From: CAWJFJ01 sp963800065
Lineage (GTDB): Bacteria > Actinomycetota > Acidimicrobiia > Acidimicrobiales > UBA8190
Direction: 5' to 3'
NCBI GenBank assembly: GCA_963800065.1
Contig: CAWCZO010000008.1
Span: 1,050,659-1,114,658, forward strand
Length of the DNA stretch: 64,000 nt
The translations under genes were made by a program, and so were the position numbers. Numbering within the stretch: the first letter of the stretch is position 1; each line of letters opens with the position of its first letter. Shown one piece after another: positions 1 to 14,489 of this stretch. The notes beneath the pieces were generated by a model. It worked only from the letters and a program-made list of their open reading frames with translations. It was not told where the DNA came from and did not search any database.

Positions 1-704
1 AGGAAGCCGACACCGCCCTCGCCGCGACCGGGGCGGAGGTGCTGTCGGTGGTGACAGACGTCTCCAGCGGCTCCTCGGTCGACGAGCTGCGGGACAAGAC
101 CCTCGAACGGTTCGGTGCCGTCCATCTCGTCCACAACAACGCCGGTGTCGCTGTCGGTGGACCGCTGTGGACCGTATCCGAGGCCGACTGGACCTGGGTG
201 CTCGGAGTGAACCTCTGGGGCGTGATCCACGGCATCCGCGCCTTCGTGCCCGTCCTCCTCGAGCAGGGCGAGGGTCACGTCGTGAACACGGCCTCACTGG
301 CCGGGCTCACCTCGCCGGGGATGCTCGGCCCCTACAACGTGACGAAGCACTCGGTGGTGACGATGTCGGAGACGCTCTACCGCGACCTCGACGCCGTCGG
401 GTCACGCGTCGGAGTCTCGGTTCTCTGCCCGGGATTCGTCCAGACCCGCATAGCCGAATCAGAGCGCAACCGGCCGGACTGGGCCCCGGCCGATCTTCAA
501 GCACAAGGCGTCGAATTCCACGGAGTGGTCCGCAACCTCGTCGCCGCCGGCATCAGACCCTCCGCAGTGGCGGAGAAGGTCATCTACGCCGTCCGCCACA
601 ACCGCTTCTATATCATCACCCACGACGACACCCATGCCATGGTCGAGACCCGCATGCACGACATCCTCGAAGAACGCAACCCCAGCGGCGCGCCCATCGG
701 CTGA
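1..704 (+). CDS. SDR family oxidoreductase, 5' partial
   Basis: The reading frame is open from base 3 at the window edge to the stop at 704, so the N-terminus with the TGxxxGIG nucleotide-binding loop lies outside the window. What remains shows short-chain dehydrogenase hallmarks: HNNAG after the fourth strand, a catalytic Ser in NTASLAG, and YNVTK, which supplies the Tyr-x-x-x-Lys pair. The product should be a cytoplasmic NAD(P)-dependent oxidoreductase. The substrate cannot be told from sequence. The next gene starts 73 bases downstream on the same strand with its own ribosome binding site. Family assignment is firm, specific function unknown. Confidence 0.85.
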   Translation, partial: EADTALAATGAEVLSVVTDVSSGSSVDELRDKTLERFGAVHLVHNNAGVAVGGPLWTVSEADWTWVLGVNLWGVIHGIRAFVPVLLEQGEGHVVNTASLAGLTSPGMLGPYNVTKHSVVTMSETLYRDLDAVGSRVGVSVLCPGFVQTRIAESERNRPDWAPADLQAQGVEFHGVVRNLVAAGIRPSAVAEKVIYAVRHNRFYIITHDDTHAMVETRMHDILEERNPSGAPIG

Positions 705-777
705 CGGGCGTCCCCCCACGCCATCCGTCCCGGCGCGCTACCGTCCACTCACCGACCGTCCCCACCAAGGAGTCCCC

Positions 778-1548
778 GTGCCTGCTTTCTCCTCCTACCC
801 GGCCAACACCCCGTCGTGGGTCGACCTCCAGACCCCCGACCCCGCCGCCGCCCAGGCCTTCTACGGGTCCGTCTTCGGGTGGACGACCGCCGACCTGGGG
901 CCCGACGCCGGTGGCTACGCCATGTTCCAGAAGGAGGGGGCCAACATCGCCGGGGTGGGTCCCACCATGGGCGAGGGCCAACCCCCGGCGTGGACCAGCT
1001 ACGTGAACGTGGTCGACGCCGAGGCCACCGTGGCCCGGGCCACGATCGCCGGCGGCACCATCCTGATGGAGCCCATGCAGATCATGGAGGCCGGCCACAT
1101 GGCCCTCTTCGCCGACCCCACCGGGGCCGTCCTCGGTCTCTGGCAGCCGGGACAGCACAAGGGCGCCGACGTGGCCAACGAGGTGAACACCTGGTGCTGG
1201 AACGAACTGAACACCCGCGACGTGGCCAAGGCCACCAGCTTCTACACCCACGTCTTCGACTGGGAGACGTCGAAGGCGGCCTTCGACGGCATGGAGTACA
1301 CCGAGTGGAAGAACGGCGGCGCCACCATCGGCGGCATGTTGGAGATGCCCCCCATGGTCCCCGTCACCGTCCCCGCCCACTGGCTCGTCTACTTCGCCGT
1401 CTCCGACACCGACGCCACCGTCGCCGCCGCCGAGAAGCTGGGGGCCACGACGTTCATGGCCCCCACCGACATCCCCCCGGGCCGCTTCTCGGTCCTCGCC
1501 GACCCGGCCGGGGCCACGTTCGCCGTCATCACGACAAAGCCGGCGTAG
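778..1548 (+). CDS. Tandem VOC (glyoxalase/bleomycin-resistance-like) protein
   Basis: A 256-residue protein with two copies of the vicinal-oxygen-chelate fold. The first runs from about residue 10 to 120 (starting PSWVDLQTPDP), the second from about 135 to 255 (starting WNELNTRDVAKATSFY). The layout resembles the mycobacterial CFP-30B family, which mostly lacks a known substrate. I chose the GTG at 778 because AAGGAG sits 5 bases upstream (767-772). An upstream start at 634 would overlap the SDR gene. The paired domains probably form one pseudo-dimeric metal site. The reaction is not predictable. Confidence 0.85.
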   Translation: MPAFSSYPANTPSWVDLQTPDPAAAQAFYGSVFGWTTADLGPDAGGYAMFQKEGANIAGVGPTMGEGQPPAWTSYVNVVDAEATVARATIAGGTILMEPMQIMEAGHMALFADPTGAVLGLWQPGQHKGADVANEVNTWCWNELNTRDVAKATSFYTHVFDWETSKAAFDGMEYTEWKNGGATIGGMLEMPPMVPVTVPAHWLVYFAVSDTDATVAAAEKLGATTFMAPTDIPPGRFSVLADPAGATFAVITTKPA

Positions 1549-1597
1549 ACGACCGCACTCTCCGGACGGGGATGGGCCTTGAGCTCGATCCGGTTGC

Positions 1598-2119
1598 CTA
1601 CGGGTTGTAGATCTCGTACCGGCCGGGGCCGATCTGGACCAGAAGGGGACCGGTCGCCCCGCAGGTGGTCCCGGCCCGGTAGCCGGCGTAGACCGAGTAC
1701 GCCGCCGGAGTCGTGAGGATCTGGCTGAACGGCGGGCCGTCACCCTGGGCCAGACCGCCGGTGACGGCCCCGCTCGCGCTGTAGGTGTCGCCGCACCACC
1801 ACACATGGGCCGGAGGACCGGAGAGCGACAGGGTCCCGTACTGGGCGGCGTTCACGCCTTCCAGACCCAGGAGCCCCGCGGCGGCCACCACCACGACGAG
1901 CGACAACGCACGGAGCCTGCTCGTGTTCCCGAGCCACAGGGAGAGCCCCGTCCCCACGACGGCGACGACCACCACGGGCCAGCTGGCCCCCAGACGGGCC
2001 AGGACCACGAGGCCGAGGCATACGAGAGCGGTGGCCCCGAGGCCGGCGAGAAGGCGGGACGGCCGGCGCAGCGTCGCCGCGTCGGGCGGAGGATTCGGCG
2101 GCGCCACGACCGGTCCCAC
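1598..2119 (-). CDS. Small membrane protein of unknown function
   Basis: A 173-residue protein starting at GTG 2119. The N-terminal half contains about three hydrophobic segments (near residues 24-42, 46-64 and 70-88). The C-terminal half, with two Cys residues (WWCGDT, TTCGATG), should lie outside the membrane. I do not recognise a family. It is convergent with the VOC gene, 50 bases away. Reading-frame composition and the membrane pattern support it as real. Confidence 0.6.
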   Translation of the reverse strand: MGPVVAPPNPPPDAATLRRPSRLLAGLGATALVCLGLVVLARLGASWPVVVVAVVGTGLSLWLGNTSRLRALSLVVVVAAAGLLGLEGVNAAQYGTLSLSGPPAHVWWCGDTYSASGAVTGGLAQGDGPPFSQILTTPAAYSVYAGYRAGTTCGATGPLLVQIGPGRYEIYNP

Positions 2120-2177
2120 GCCGTGGAGCGTACCCGGCCGTGAGACGGCGGCACCGGGCCGAGGCGATCGGACCCCG

Positions 2178-2579
2178 TCAGTTGGCCACCAGCGGGCCCA
2201 GCACCTCCTCGGGATGGCGATACGCCTTGATCTCGATCAGGTTCCCACTGGGATCACTGATCATCATCTTGCCCTGCTCGATGTCTTCTCCGGCGTACGA
2301 GATCGTCCGGTCCTCGACGACGATGTCGGTCCCCACCAATGGCGCCACCACCGTCTCCCACTCGGCCCACGGCAACGTGGCACCGAAGTGTCGTGTCCTT
2401 GGCATCGGATCACTGACGCTCCCGGGATCATTCTGCAGGGTGACCTGAGCGCCGAAGACCAGGACGTCGGCGAACGTCTCGGTCCGCCTCCCGGTATGGG
2501 CACCCAGTCGGGTGCGGTAGAAGGTGACGGCCTCCTCCAGGTCGCGAACCGGGAGTGAGAGATGGAAGATCGGTCGCAT
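2178..2579 (-). CDS. Single-domain VOC/glyoxalase-like protein
   Basis: A 133-residue protein from ATG 2579 (MRPIFHLSLPVRDLEEA). It shows the opening strand-helix of a glyoxalase/dioxygenase fold (LPVRDLEEAVTFYRTRLGA) and the closing DPSGNLIEIKAY segment typical of VOC proteins. It is one fold copy, so a dimer would be needed for a complete metal site. The frame is open upstream to 2687, but the family starts at the chosen Met. It stops 58 bases before the membrane-protein start at 2119 and lies 5 bases downstream of the next minus-strand gene, so the two are probably cotranscribed. Substrate unknown. Confidence 0.8.
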   Translation of the reverse strand: MRPIFHLSLPVRDLEEAVTFYRTRLGAHTGRRTETFADVLVFGAQVTLQNDPGSVSDPMPRTRHFGATLPWAEWETVVAPLVGTDIVVEDRTISYAGEDIEQGKMMISDPSGNLIEIKAYRHPEEVLGPLVAN

Positions 2580-2584
2580 CCCGC

Positions 2585-2962
2585 CTACCGGCTGTCGGTC
2601 CCCCGCTCCACGATGCGGCAGGGAATCGATGCGTCCTCGTCGAGGTGGTAGCTGGCGCAGACACGGTGGTAGCCGTCGGCCACCCACAGGGGTGTCCCCC
2701 GGACGAGCAGAACGGGTGAGAGCTTCGTCCCCGCCTTGACCTTGCCCAGATCCTTCGCCACCTCGTGGTTGTCGGGCGCGAGGAGGGCCAGGCCGCTGGC
2801 CCGCAGGATGTCCTTGGCCATGTAATGGTCGAGTTCCGATCTCTGTTCGAGGGCCTTCGCCAATTTCTTGGCCTGGGCCGGTGAGACGAGCAGCGAGAGG
2901 TACGTCCGGGCGGCCGGGAAGTCCTGCTCCTCGGGTTCATCCTTCCAGTGTTCGCTGGCCAT
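2585..2962 (-). CDS. ParB/sulfiredoxin-fold-like hypothetical protein
   Basis: A 125-residue protein from ATG 2962, preceded by AGAAAGG on the minus strand. The C-terminal half (LVRGTPLWVADGYHRVCASY) resembles the ParB N-terminal/sulfiredoxin fold, where a GxHR-type loop binds nucleotide. The N-terminal third is hydrophilic and charged. It sits between gltD and a VOC gene in the same orientation. The fold call is by eye and tentative. I cannot assign a function. Confidence 0.6.
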   Translation of the reverse strand: MASEHWKDEPEEQDFPAARTYLSLLVSPAQAKKLAKALEQRSELDHYMAKDILRASGLALLAPDNHEVAKDLGKVKAGTKLSPVLLVRGTPLWVADGYHRVCASYHLDEDASIPCRIVERGTDSR

Positions 2963-2981
2963 GAGGTGCCTTTCTTCTCCG

Positions 2982-4538
<1,557 letters not shown>

Positions 4539-4558
4539 CACACGCCCCCCACGACGTG

Positions 4559-4603
4559 TGCCCTCACGACGGCTGCCCTCACGACGGCTGCCCTCACGAC
4601 GGC
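4559..4603. repeat. Three tandem 15-bp repeats in the gltB-gltD spacer
   Basis: Three identical head-to-tail copies of TGCCCTCACGACGGC (4559-4573, 4574-4588, 4589-4603) fill most of the 73-base spacer between the gltB stop (4612) and the gltD start (4538). A 15-base unit keeps an open frame, so in gltD's frame it would read as a repetitive basic extension if translation began upstream. No role is known. Slippage is the likely origin. Confidence 0.9.
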
Positions 4604-4611
4604 GACGGTCA

Positions 4612-9186
<4,575 letters not shown>

Positions 9187-9339
9187 GGTCGTCAACGGGT
9201 CGCTCCGTGGTCCGTGCGCGGAGATGGGCGGGATGGTCTCTCGCTGCCGCCCGGGACGACGCTGGCCCTGCTGCAGTGCTCATAGGATACATGCAGTGAC
9301 CCACGACCCACGTACGCGGGGCCGGCGACGGTCCCCGTC

Positions 9340-10545
9340 ATGACGGCGGGCGGCGCCGACCGCCGGGATGCCCCGGTCGGGAACTACGACGCCGTCATCG
9401 TGGGGGGCGGGACCATCGGTCTGACCAGTGCCTGGAAGATGGCCGGGCGCGGGATGCGCGTGGTGGTGGTCGATCCCGAACCCGGTCGGGGGGCGACATG
9501 GGTGGCGGCCGGGATGCTGGCCCCGGTGACCGAGGTCCATTACACCGAGGAGCGGCTGGTGGCCCTCACCATGGCGTCGGCCCGGCGCTGGCCGACGTTC
9601 GCCTCCGAGCTCGAGTCCGACGCCGGCTCGGCCATCGGCTACCGGACCTGCGGGACCCTGGTGGTGGACGCCGACGACGGTGACCGGGCCTGGTCCGAGA
9701 AGCTCTACCGCTTCCAGTGCTCGCTCGGGCTCGAGGTCGAGCGTCTGAGCGCCCGGCGGGTGCGCCAGCTCGAGCCCAACATCGTCCCCGGGGTTCGGTC
9801 GGGACTCCTGGCCAAAGGCGACCACCAGGTGCAGACACGACGCCTGGTGGCCGCTCTCCTGGCGGCGGCGACGGCGCGCCATGTGGGCTGGCACCGGGCC
9901 CCGGTCACCAGGATCGAGGTGACCGGCGGGACCGTGCGGGGCGTGCACTGCGACGACGACTTCCTCCGTGCCCCCGTCGTGGTCCTAGCCGCCGGCTGCT
10001 GGTCGAGTGAGATCGCCGGCCTGCCCGCCGGGGTGGTTCCCCCCGTCCGACCGGTGAAGGGACAGATCCTGCGGTTGGCCGGAGAGGCCCGGCGCGCGCT
10101 GTTGCAGCGATCGGTGCGCGGCCTCGTCCAGGGCTCGTCGGTCTATCTCGTCCCCCGCTCCGACGGGACCGTCGTGGTGGGGGCCACCGTCGAGGAGCGC
10201 GGTTTCGACACCACCGTGACCGCCGGCGCCGTCTACGAGCTGTTGCGCGACGCCCGGCGGGTGGTGCCCGGTGTCACCGAGCTCGAGTTGGTCGAAGCGC
10301 GCGCCGGACTCCGCCCCGGGTCTCCCGACAACGCCCCCGTGGTGGGGGCCACGACCGTCGACGGCCTGATACTGGCCACCGGTCACCACCGCAACGGGAT
10401 CCTCCTCTCCCCTCTCACCGCCGAGGCCGTGGCCGCCGTGGCGACCGGCGACGAGCCGCCCCCGGAGATGGCGCCGTTCACGCCGGCCCGCTTCGTCTAC
10501 ACGCGGTCGACCCCGGAGACCGGCGACGTCGTGGTCCGGTCGTGA
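9340..10545 (+). CDS. thiO: Glycine oxidase ThiO
   Basis: A 401-residue FAD-dependent amine oxidase of the ThiO family. It oxidises glycine to the imine (dehydroglycine) used for thiazole synthesis. The FAD-binding loop VGGGTIGLTSAWKMAG is near residue 20 and the family's closing ATGHHRNGILLSPLTAEAV is near the C-terminus. It begins a thiO-thiS-thiG-thiD operon, with its stop (10545) just ahead of thiS. The gene is divergent from gltB across a 153-base spacer. I looked there for a thiamine riboswitch and did not see one. Confidence 0.93.
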   Translation: MTAGGADRRDAPVGNYDAVIVGGGTIGLTSAWKMAGRGMRVVVVDPEPGRGATWVAAGMLAPVTEVHYTEERLVALTMASARRWPTFASELESDAGSAIGYRTCGTLVVDADDGDRAWSEKLYRFQCSLGLEVERLSARRVRQLEPNIVPGVRSGLLAKGDHQVQTRRLVAALLAAATARHVGWHRAPVTRIEVTGGTVRGVHCDDDFLRAPVVVLAAGCWSSEIAGLPAGVVPPVRPVKGQILRLAGEARRALLQRSVRGLVQGSSVYLVPRSDGTVVVGATVEERGFDTTVTAGAVYELLRDARRVVPGVTELELVEARAGLRPGSPDNAPVVGATTVDGLILATGHHRNGILLSPLTAEAVAAVATGDEPPPEMAPFTPARFVYTRSTPETGDVVVRS

Positions 10546-10559
10546 AGGGTGACGCCGCG

Positions 10560-10769
10560 GTGACGGAGCTCACGGTCGAGGTGAACGGACGCCGCTCGAC
10601 GGTGGCGGCCGGTACCACCGTGGCCGCCCTGGTGGCGCAGTGGTGCGATTCGCCCGACGGGATCGCCGTGGCCCGCAACGGTGAGGTCGTCCCCCGCAGC
10701 GCCTGGGTTTCGACGGACCTCGACCACGACGACCACGTGGAGATCGTGACGGCGGCGGCCGGTGGCTGA
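10560..10769 (+). CDS. thiS: Sulfur carrier protein ThiS
   Basis: A 69-residue ubiquitin-like carrier that brings sulfur as a C-terminal thiocarboxylate to ThiG. The protein ends in Gly-Gly (TAAAGG), which is required for adenylation and thiolation, and carries the ThiS-like NGEVVPR segment in the middle. I chose GTG 10560 because AAGGGTG lies about 10 bases upstream and the length fits the family. GTG 10542, overlapping the thiO stop, would add six residues. Its 3' end overlaps thiG by 8 bases, indicating translational coupling. Confidence 0.92.
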   Translation: MTELTVEVNGRRSTVAAGTTVAALVAQWCDSPDGIAVARNGEVVPRSAWVSTDLDHDDHVEIVTAAAGG

Positions 10770-11553
10770 CGAGGGTGGGCTCCTCACCATCGACGGCCGG
10801 ACCATCTCGTCGCGCCTGGTACTCGGCACCGGGGGAATTCCGAGCCTCGACGTCCTCGACGCCGTGCTGGAGGCGGCGGCCGCCTCGCTCGCCACCGTGG
10901 CCGTCCGCCGGGTCGATCCCGCCGCCCGCGGTGGGATCCTCGACGTCCTGCGGGCTCGAGCGGTCGACGTCCTGCCCAACACGGCCGGCTGCTTCACGGC
11001 CGCCGAGGCCGTCCTCACCGCCAAGCTGGCGCACCAGGCCTTCGGGACCGACTGGATCAAGCTCGAGGTGATCGGCGACGAGGAGACGCTCCTGCCCGAC
11101 GCCGTCGAATTGCTCGCCGCCGCCGAGCAGCTGTGCGACGAGGGATTCGTGGTCCTCCCGTACACCAACGACGACCCCGTGCTGGCCCGCCGACTGGAAC
11201 AGGCCGGCTGCGCCGCCGTGATGCCCCTGGGCTCACCCATCGGCAGCGGCCTGGGGATCCGCAACCCGCACAACATCGCCCTCATCGCCGAGTCGTCCTC
11301 GGTCCCCGTCATCCTCGACGCCGGGATCGGGACGGCGTCGGACGCCGCCCTGGCCATGGAGCTGGGGTGTGACGGTGTCATGGTCGCCACCGCCATCACC
11401 CGGTGCCGCCAGCCCGTTCGGATGGCCAAGGCCATGCGACTGGCGGTGGAGGCCGGCTACCAGGCCCGCGCCGCGGGCCGGATCCCCCGGCGGTGGTCGG
11501 CCCGGGCGTCGAGTCCGGTGGCGGGGACGATCACCTTCGCCGCGCCGGACTGA
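10762..11553 (+). CDS. thiG: Thiazole synthase ThiG
   Basis: A 263-residue TIM-barrel thiazole synthase. It condenses deoxyxylulose 5-phosphate, dehydroglycine (from ThiO) and sulfur (from ThiS) into the thiazole of thiamine. The Schiff-base Lys is in WIKLEVIGD. The phosphate-binding region includes VMPLGSPIGSGLGI and the closing ILDAGIGTASDAA, both strongly conserved. It starts at GTG 10762 inside the thiS stop region. The following gene thiD begins 12 bases after its stop. Assignment is firm. Confidence 0.96.
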   Translation: MADEGGLLTIDGRTISSRLVLGTGGIPSLDVLDAVLEAAAASLATVAVRRVDPAARGGILDVLRARAVDVLPNTAGCFTAAEAVLTAKLAHQAFGTDWIKLEVIGDEETLLPDAVELLAAAEQLCDEGFVVLPYTNDDPVLARRLEQAGCAAVMPLGSPIGSGLGIRNPHNIALIAESSSVPVILDAGIGTASDAALAMELGCDGVMVATAITRCRQPVRMAKAMRLAVEAGYQARAAGRIPRRWSARASSPVAGTITFAAPD

Positions 11554-11564
11554 CCGGCGGCACC

Positions 11565-12371
11565 GTGAACCCACCGGTGGCGTTGACGATCGCCGGCTCC
11601 GACTCGGGGGGTGGAGCCGGGATCCAGGCCGACCTGAAGACGTTCGCCGCCCTCGGTGTCTTCGGGACGAGCGTCCTCACGGCCGTCACCGCCCAGAACA
11701 CCACCGCCGTCCTCGGTGTCCGGGCCCTCGAACCGGCCTTCGTCGACCTCCAGATCGAGGCCGTCCTGGCCGACCTCCCCGTCGCCGCCGTGAAGACCGG
11801 GATGTTGGCGTCGGCGGCCACCGTGGCCGTCGTGGCCCGGCGGGCCGCCGCCGGGGACCTGCCCCATCTGGTGGTCGATCCCGTCATGGTCAGCTCCACC
11901 GGGACGTCGCTCCTCGACGACGACGGGGTGGCCGCCTATCGCCGGCTCCTTCTCCCCCACGCCGCCGTGTGCACGCCGAACATGCGCGAAGCGGCGCTGC
12001 TGGCCGCCATGGCGGTGACCGACGTGGCCGGAATGAAGGAGGCGGCCCGGCGTCTGGCCCAATACGGGCCCGCCGTGATCGTGGTCAAGGGGGGCCATCT
12101 CGGCGGTGACGTCGCCCCCGACGTCGTCCTGGCCGACGGCGTCCTCACCGTCCTCGACGGACCCCGGGTGGTGACGACCAACGACCACGGCACCGGGTGC
12201 AGCCTGTCGGCCGCCACCGCCGCCCACCTGGCCCGGGGCACGGCCGCCGTGGCCGCCGTGGGAGAGGCCAAGACCTTCGTGGCGGCCGCCATCGCCGGGG
12301 CCGCCTCGTGGACGCTGGGGGCCGGGCACGGCCCGCTCGACCATTTCGGCTGGAACACGCCGCCGGCCTGA
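11565..12371 (+). CDS. thiD: Hydroxymethylpyrimidine(-phosphate) kinase
   Basis: A 268-residue ribokinase-fold enzyme that phosphorylates hydroxymethylpyrimidine phosphate for thiamine synthesis. It opens with the family signature LTIAGSDSGGGAGIQADLKT and has the anion-hole/base region NDHGTGCSLSAATAAHL near residue 210. I chose GTG 11565, twelve bases after thiG; the longer frame from 11403 would overlap thiG heavily. It is the last gene of the thiO-S-G-D operon. thiC and thiE are not in the window. Confidence 0.94.
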   Translation: MNPPVALTIAGSDSGGGAGIQADLKTFAALGVFGTSVLTAVTAQNTTAVLGVRALEPAFVDLQIEAVLADLPVAAVKTGMLASAATVAVVARRAAAGDLPHLVVDPVMVSSTGTSLLDDDGVAAYRRLLLPHAAVCTPNMREAALLAAMAVTDVAGMKEAARRLAQYGPAVIVVKGGHLGGDVAPDVVLADGVLTVLDGPRVVTTNDHGTGCSLSAATAAHLARGTAAVAAVGEAKTFVAAAIAGAASWTLGAGHGPLDHFGWNTPPA

Positions 12372-12438
12372 CGCCGGAGGTCGGCACAGCCATGAAACTC
12401 CCTGCAACGCTTCTGCGTGCCGGCGCGTGTAGATCGAC

Positions 12439-12975
12439 GTGACCGAGTCCGCCGAACGCCACCGGGCCGAGGAGGCCTACGACGCCTTCTTCCAGGCTTC
12501 TTGGGCACGGCTGCAGGGACAGGCCTACGTCCTGACCGGAAGTCTGGAACAGGCCCAGGATCTGACCCAGGAGGCGCTTCTGCGGGCCTGGACCCACTGG
12601 GACCGGATCGCCGGGTACGAGGACCCCGAAGGCTGGACCCGCCGGGTTCTCCACAATCTCTGCATCCAGTCCTGGCGCCGCTCGCAGACCCGCCGGTTCG
12701 ACGGCCCCCGTCACACGGCGACCGCCGCCGCTTCATCGACCGACGAGGTTCCTCAGGATCACGTCATATTGGCCCAGGCCATGCGCCACCTTCCCGGTGA
12801 ACAGGCGCGGGCGTTGCTTCTCCACGACGGACTGGGGATGACGGTGGTCGAGACGGCCCGGGAGCTCGGGGTTCCCGAGGGGACGGTCAAGTCGTGGCTC
12901 AGCCGCACGCGCAAGACCGTCGCCGCGCATCTCAACCGGTCCGTCGAAACCGCACGCGGAGGTGGTGAGCCATGA
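12439..12975 (+). CDS. ECF-type RNA polymerase sigma factor
   Basis: A 178-residue sigma-70 family extracytoplasmic-function factor. Region 2 appears near residues 20-75 (LTQEALLRAWTHWDRI, then WTRRVLHNLC). Region 4 helix-turn-helix appears near 110-165 (LGVPEGTVKSWLSRTRKTVA). The gap between regions 2 and 4 is the short linker typical of ECF factors. Its stop overlaps the next gene by 4 bases (ATGA), so a sigma/membrane-partner pair is likely. It lies 67 bases after thiD. Target promoters are unknown. Confidence 0.92.
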   Translation: MTESAERHRAEEAYDAFFQASWARLQGQAYVLTGSLEQAQDLTQEALLRAWTHWDRIAGYEDPEGWTRRVLHNLCIQSWRRSQTRRFDGPRHTATAAASSTDEVPQDHVILAQAMRHLPGEQARALLLHDGLGMTVVETARELGVPEGTVKSWLSRTRKTVAAHLNRSVETARGGGEP

Positions 12976-13925
12976 CGACACCGATCGACGAGGAGAGGGT
13001 GGGCATCGTCATCCGGGAGATGCTGGGCTCCGGAGGGGCGGCGGGGGCCTCGGTGGATCCGTCGGAACTTCGGAGCCGGGCCCGGCGCCGGGCCCTGCGA
13101 CGGGTGGACAAGAAGGTCGTCATCGCCGTGGCCGCCGTGGCCGCCATCGTCGTCGCGTTGATCGCCGTCGGACCACTGCGATCGAAGAATCCTCCGACGC
13201 ATTCTCCGACGGCGACACGACCGACGAGCACCACCACAGCGCCGACAACGACGACGGCACCAACGACGACGACACCCACCACCACGACGACGGCCGTTCC
13301 GGTGGCGGCGTCATCGGAACTCGCGGCGTACGTCGCCGACCAGGCCGCGACGGACTCGGCGGCGGCCACCGTCGCCGGAGCGGTCAAGCGATTCGGCATA
13401 CCTCCTGTCATCAGCGTCCACAGCGCACCGGTGGCCGACGACGGGCAGACGGTGGCGGTGGCCGCCTTCTCCTACGATCACGGTGGTCATCCCGTCGAGG
13501 TCCTCGCCTACAGCGCCGGACACTGGACGCCGGTGGCGGCGCTGGCCGCACCCACGGGGTTCGGACCGGCCGTTCCCAGTTCCGTGGTGCTCCTGACGGC
13601 GGGTCCGGTGGCGGTGTCCGACGTCACCGGCGACGGTCGACCCGACTTCCTGATCATGGCGAGCGCAGCGGACAACGTCCCCGGCTTCGTCGTCTCACAG
13701 GCCGGCGGGACGTGGCGGTACATCCCGTTCCTCGGCCCCTACGCGCCGACGCCCACCGACATCATGGCCCGGTCGCCGCAGTTCCTGGGCAACACCGTGG
13801 TGTCCGACTACAACAATTGCGTGCCCGACTGCGCCTCCGGAACGAACAGCGTCATCCACTGGACCTACCAGCCGTCCACGGGCGAGTTCACCGCTCCCGA
13901 TCCTCCGGGCTACCCCGGCGGCTAG
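12972..13925 (+). CDS. Membrane-anchored sigma-partner protein (anti-sigma-like)
   Basis: A 317-residue protein translationally coupled to the ECF sigma gene. It has about 45 cytoplasmic residues and one transmembrane segment (VVIAVAAVAAIVVALIAVG, about residues 48-67). A Thr/Pro-rich linker follows, dominated by TTTT runs, and then an extracytoplasmic domain with a VTGDGRPDFLIMA stretch resembling an FG-GAP repeat and one Cys pair (NNCVPDC). The N-terminal part lacks the HxxxCxxC zinc motif of classical anti-sigma domains, so an anti-sigma role rests on gene order alone. Its end overlaps the convergent AhpD-like gene by 4 bases. Confidence 0.75.
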   Translation: MTTPIDEERVGIVIREMLGSGGAAGASVDPSELRSRARRRALRRVDKKVVIAVAAVAAIVVALIAVGPLRSKNPPTHSPTATRPTSTTTAPTTTTAPTTTTPTTTTTAVPVAASSELAAYVADQAATDSAAATVAGAVKRFGIPPVISVHSAPVADDGQTVAVAAFSYDHGGHPVEVLAYSAGHWTPVAALAAPTGFGPAVPSSVVLLTAGPVAVSDVTGDGRPDFLIMASAADNVPGFVVSQAGGTWRYIPFLGPYAPTPTDIMARSPQFLGNTVVSDYNNCVPDCASGTNSVIHWTYQPSTGEFTAPDPPGYPGG

Positions 13926-14407
13926 ACCAGGATGCGCTCGTCGGGGGCCCGCACCCCGATGACGGCCATGACACGACCGAGACCGAGGAACATCCCGCAG
14001 CAGATGGTCAGATCGGCGATCTCGTCGTCGGCGAAGGCGGTCCGCAGGCGGGCCCAGAAGTCGTCGCCCATGGCCAGGTGGTCGAGGGCGAAACGCTCGG
14101 CGTACTCCGCCGCCAGTCGCTCCCGGTCGGACAGGGCGACGCTCGTCCTCCAGGAGGCCACCTCACCGTAGAAGGCCTCGTCCGCACCGGCCCGCTCGCC
14201 GTCACGGGCCCGGGTGTCGCGACAGACGACGCAGTCGTTGATGAGGGCGATGGTCCACCGGGCCGCCTCCCGCTCGCGCAGGGGGAGCCGCGAGTTCTCG
14301 TAGACGGCGGTCGAGAGGGCTCCCATGCCGACGGCCATCTCGGGCCGCAGGAGAGCCCAGTCCACGTGTTCGCCGAGTCCGCGTTCGGGAAAGGAGATCC
14401 GTGCCAT
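13922..14407 (-). CDS. AhpD-like / carboxymuconolactone decarboxylase family protein
   Basis: A 161-residue all-helical protein with the redox pair CVVC (INDCVVCRDTRA) near residue 60, as in AhpD-like alkylhydroperoxidases. Such proteins act as peroxide-reducing or disulfide-relay enzymes. The start at ATG 14407 gives a normal family length. It overlaps the sigma-partner gene tail to tail and has no obvious operon partner. Catalytic residues around the CxxC support a redox role; the specific substrate is unknown. Confidence 0.8.
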   Translation of the reverse strand: MARISFPERGLGEHVDWALLRPEMAVGMGALSTAVYENSRLPLREREAARWTIALINDCVVCRDTRARDGERAGADEAFYGEVASWRTSVALSDRERLAAEYAERFALDHLAMGDDFWARLRTAFADDEIADLTICCGMFLGLGRVMAVIGVRAPDERILV

Positions 14408-14489
14408 CCTCAGACGCTACCGCCCACGGGGTGAAACGACGCCGCCTGTACACTCGGGGCGTCCGGCCCGACCCGACGGACGTCGCCCC

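Noticed and set aside
616..1806. Long antisense frame over the tandem VOC gene
   Set aside because: It is a GC-rich shadow. The plus-strand frame has domain matches and a ribosome binding site.
9187..9339. Possible thiamine riboswitch before thiO
   Set aside because: The conserved CTGAGA and ACCCTTTGAACCTGA-type blocks are not present in this spacer.
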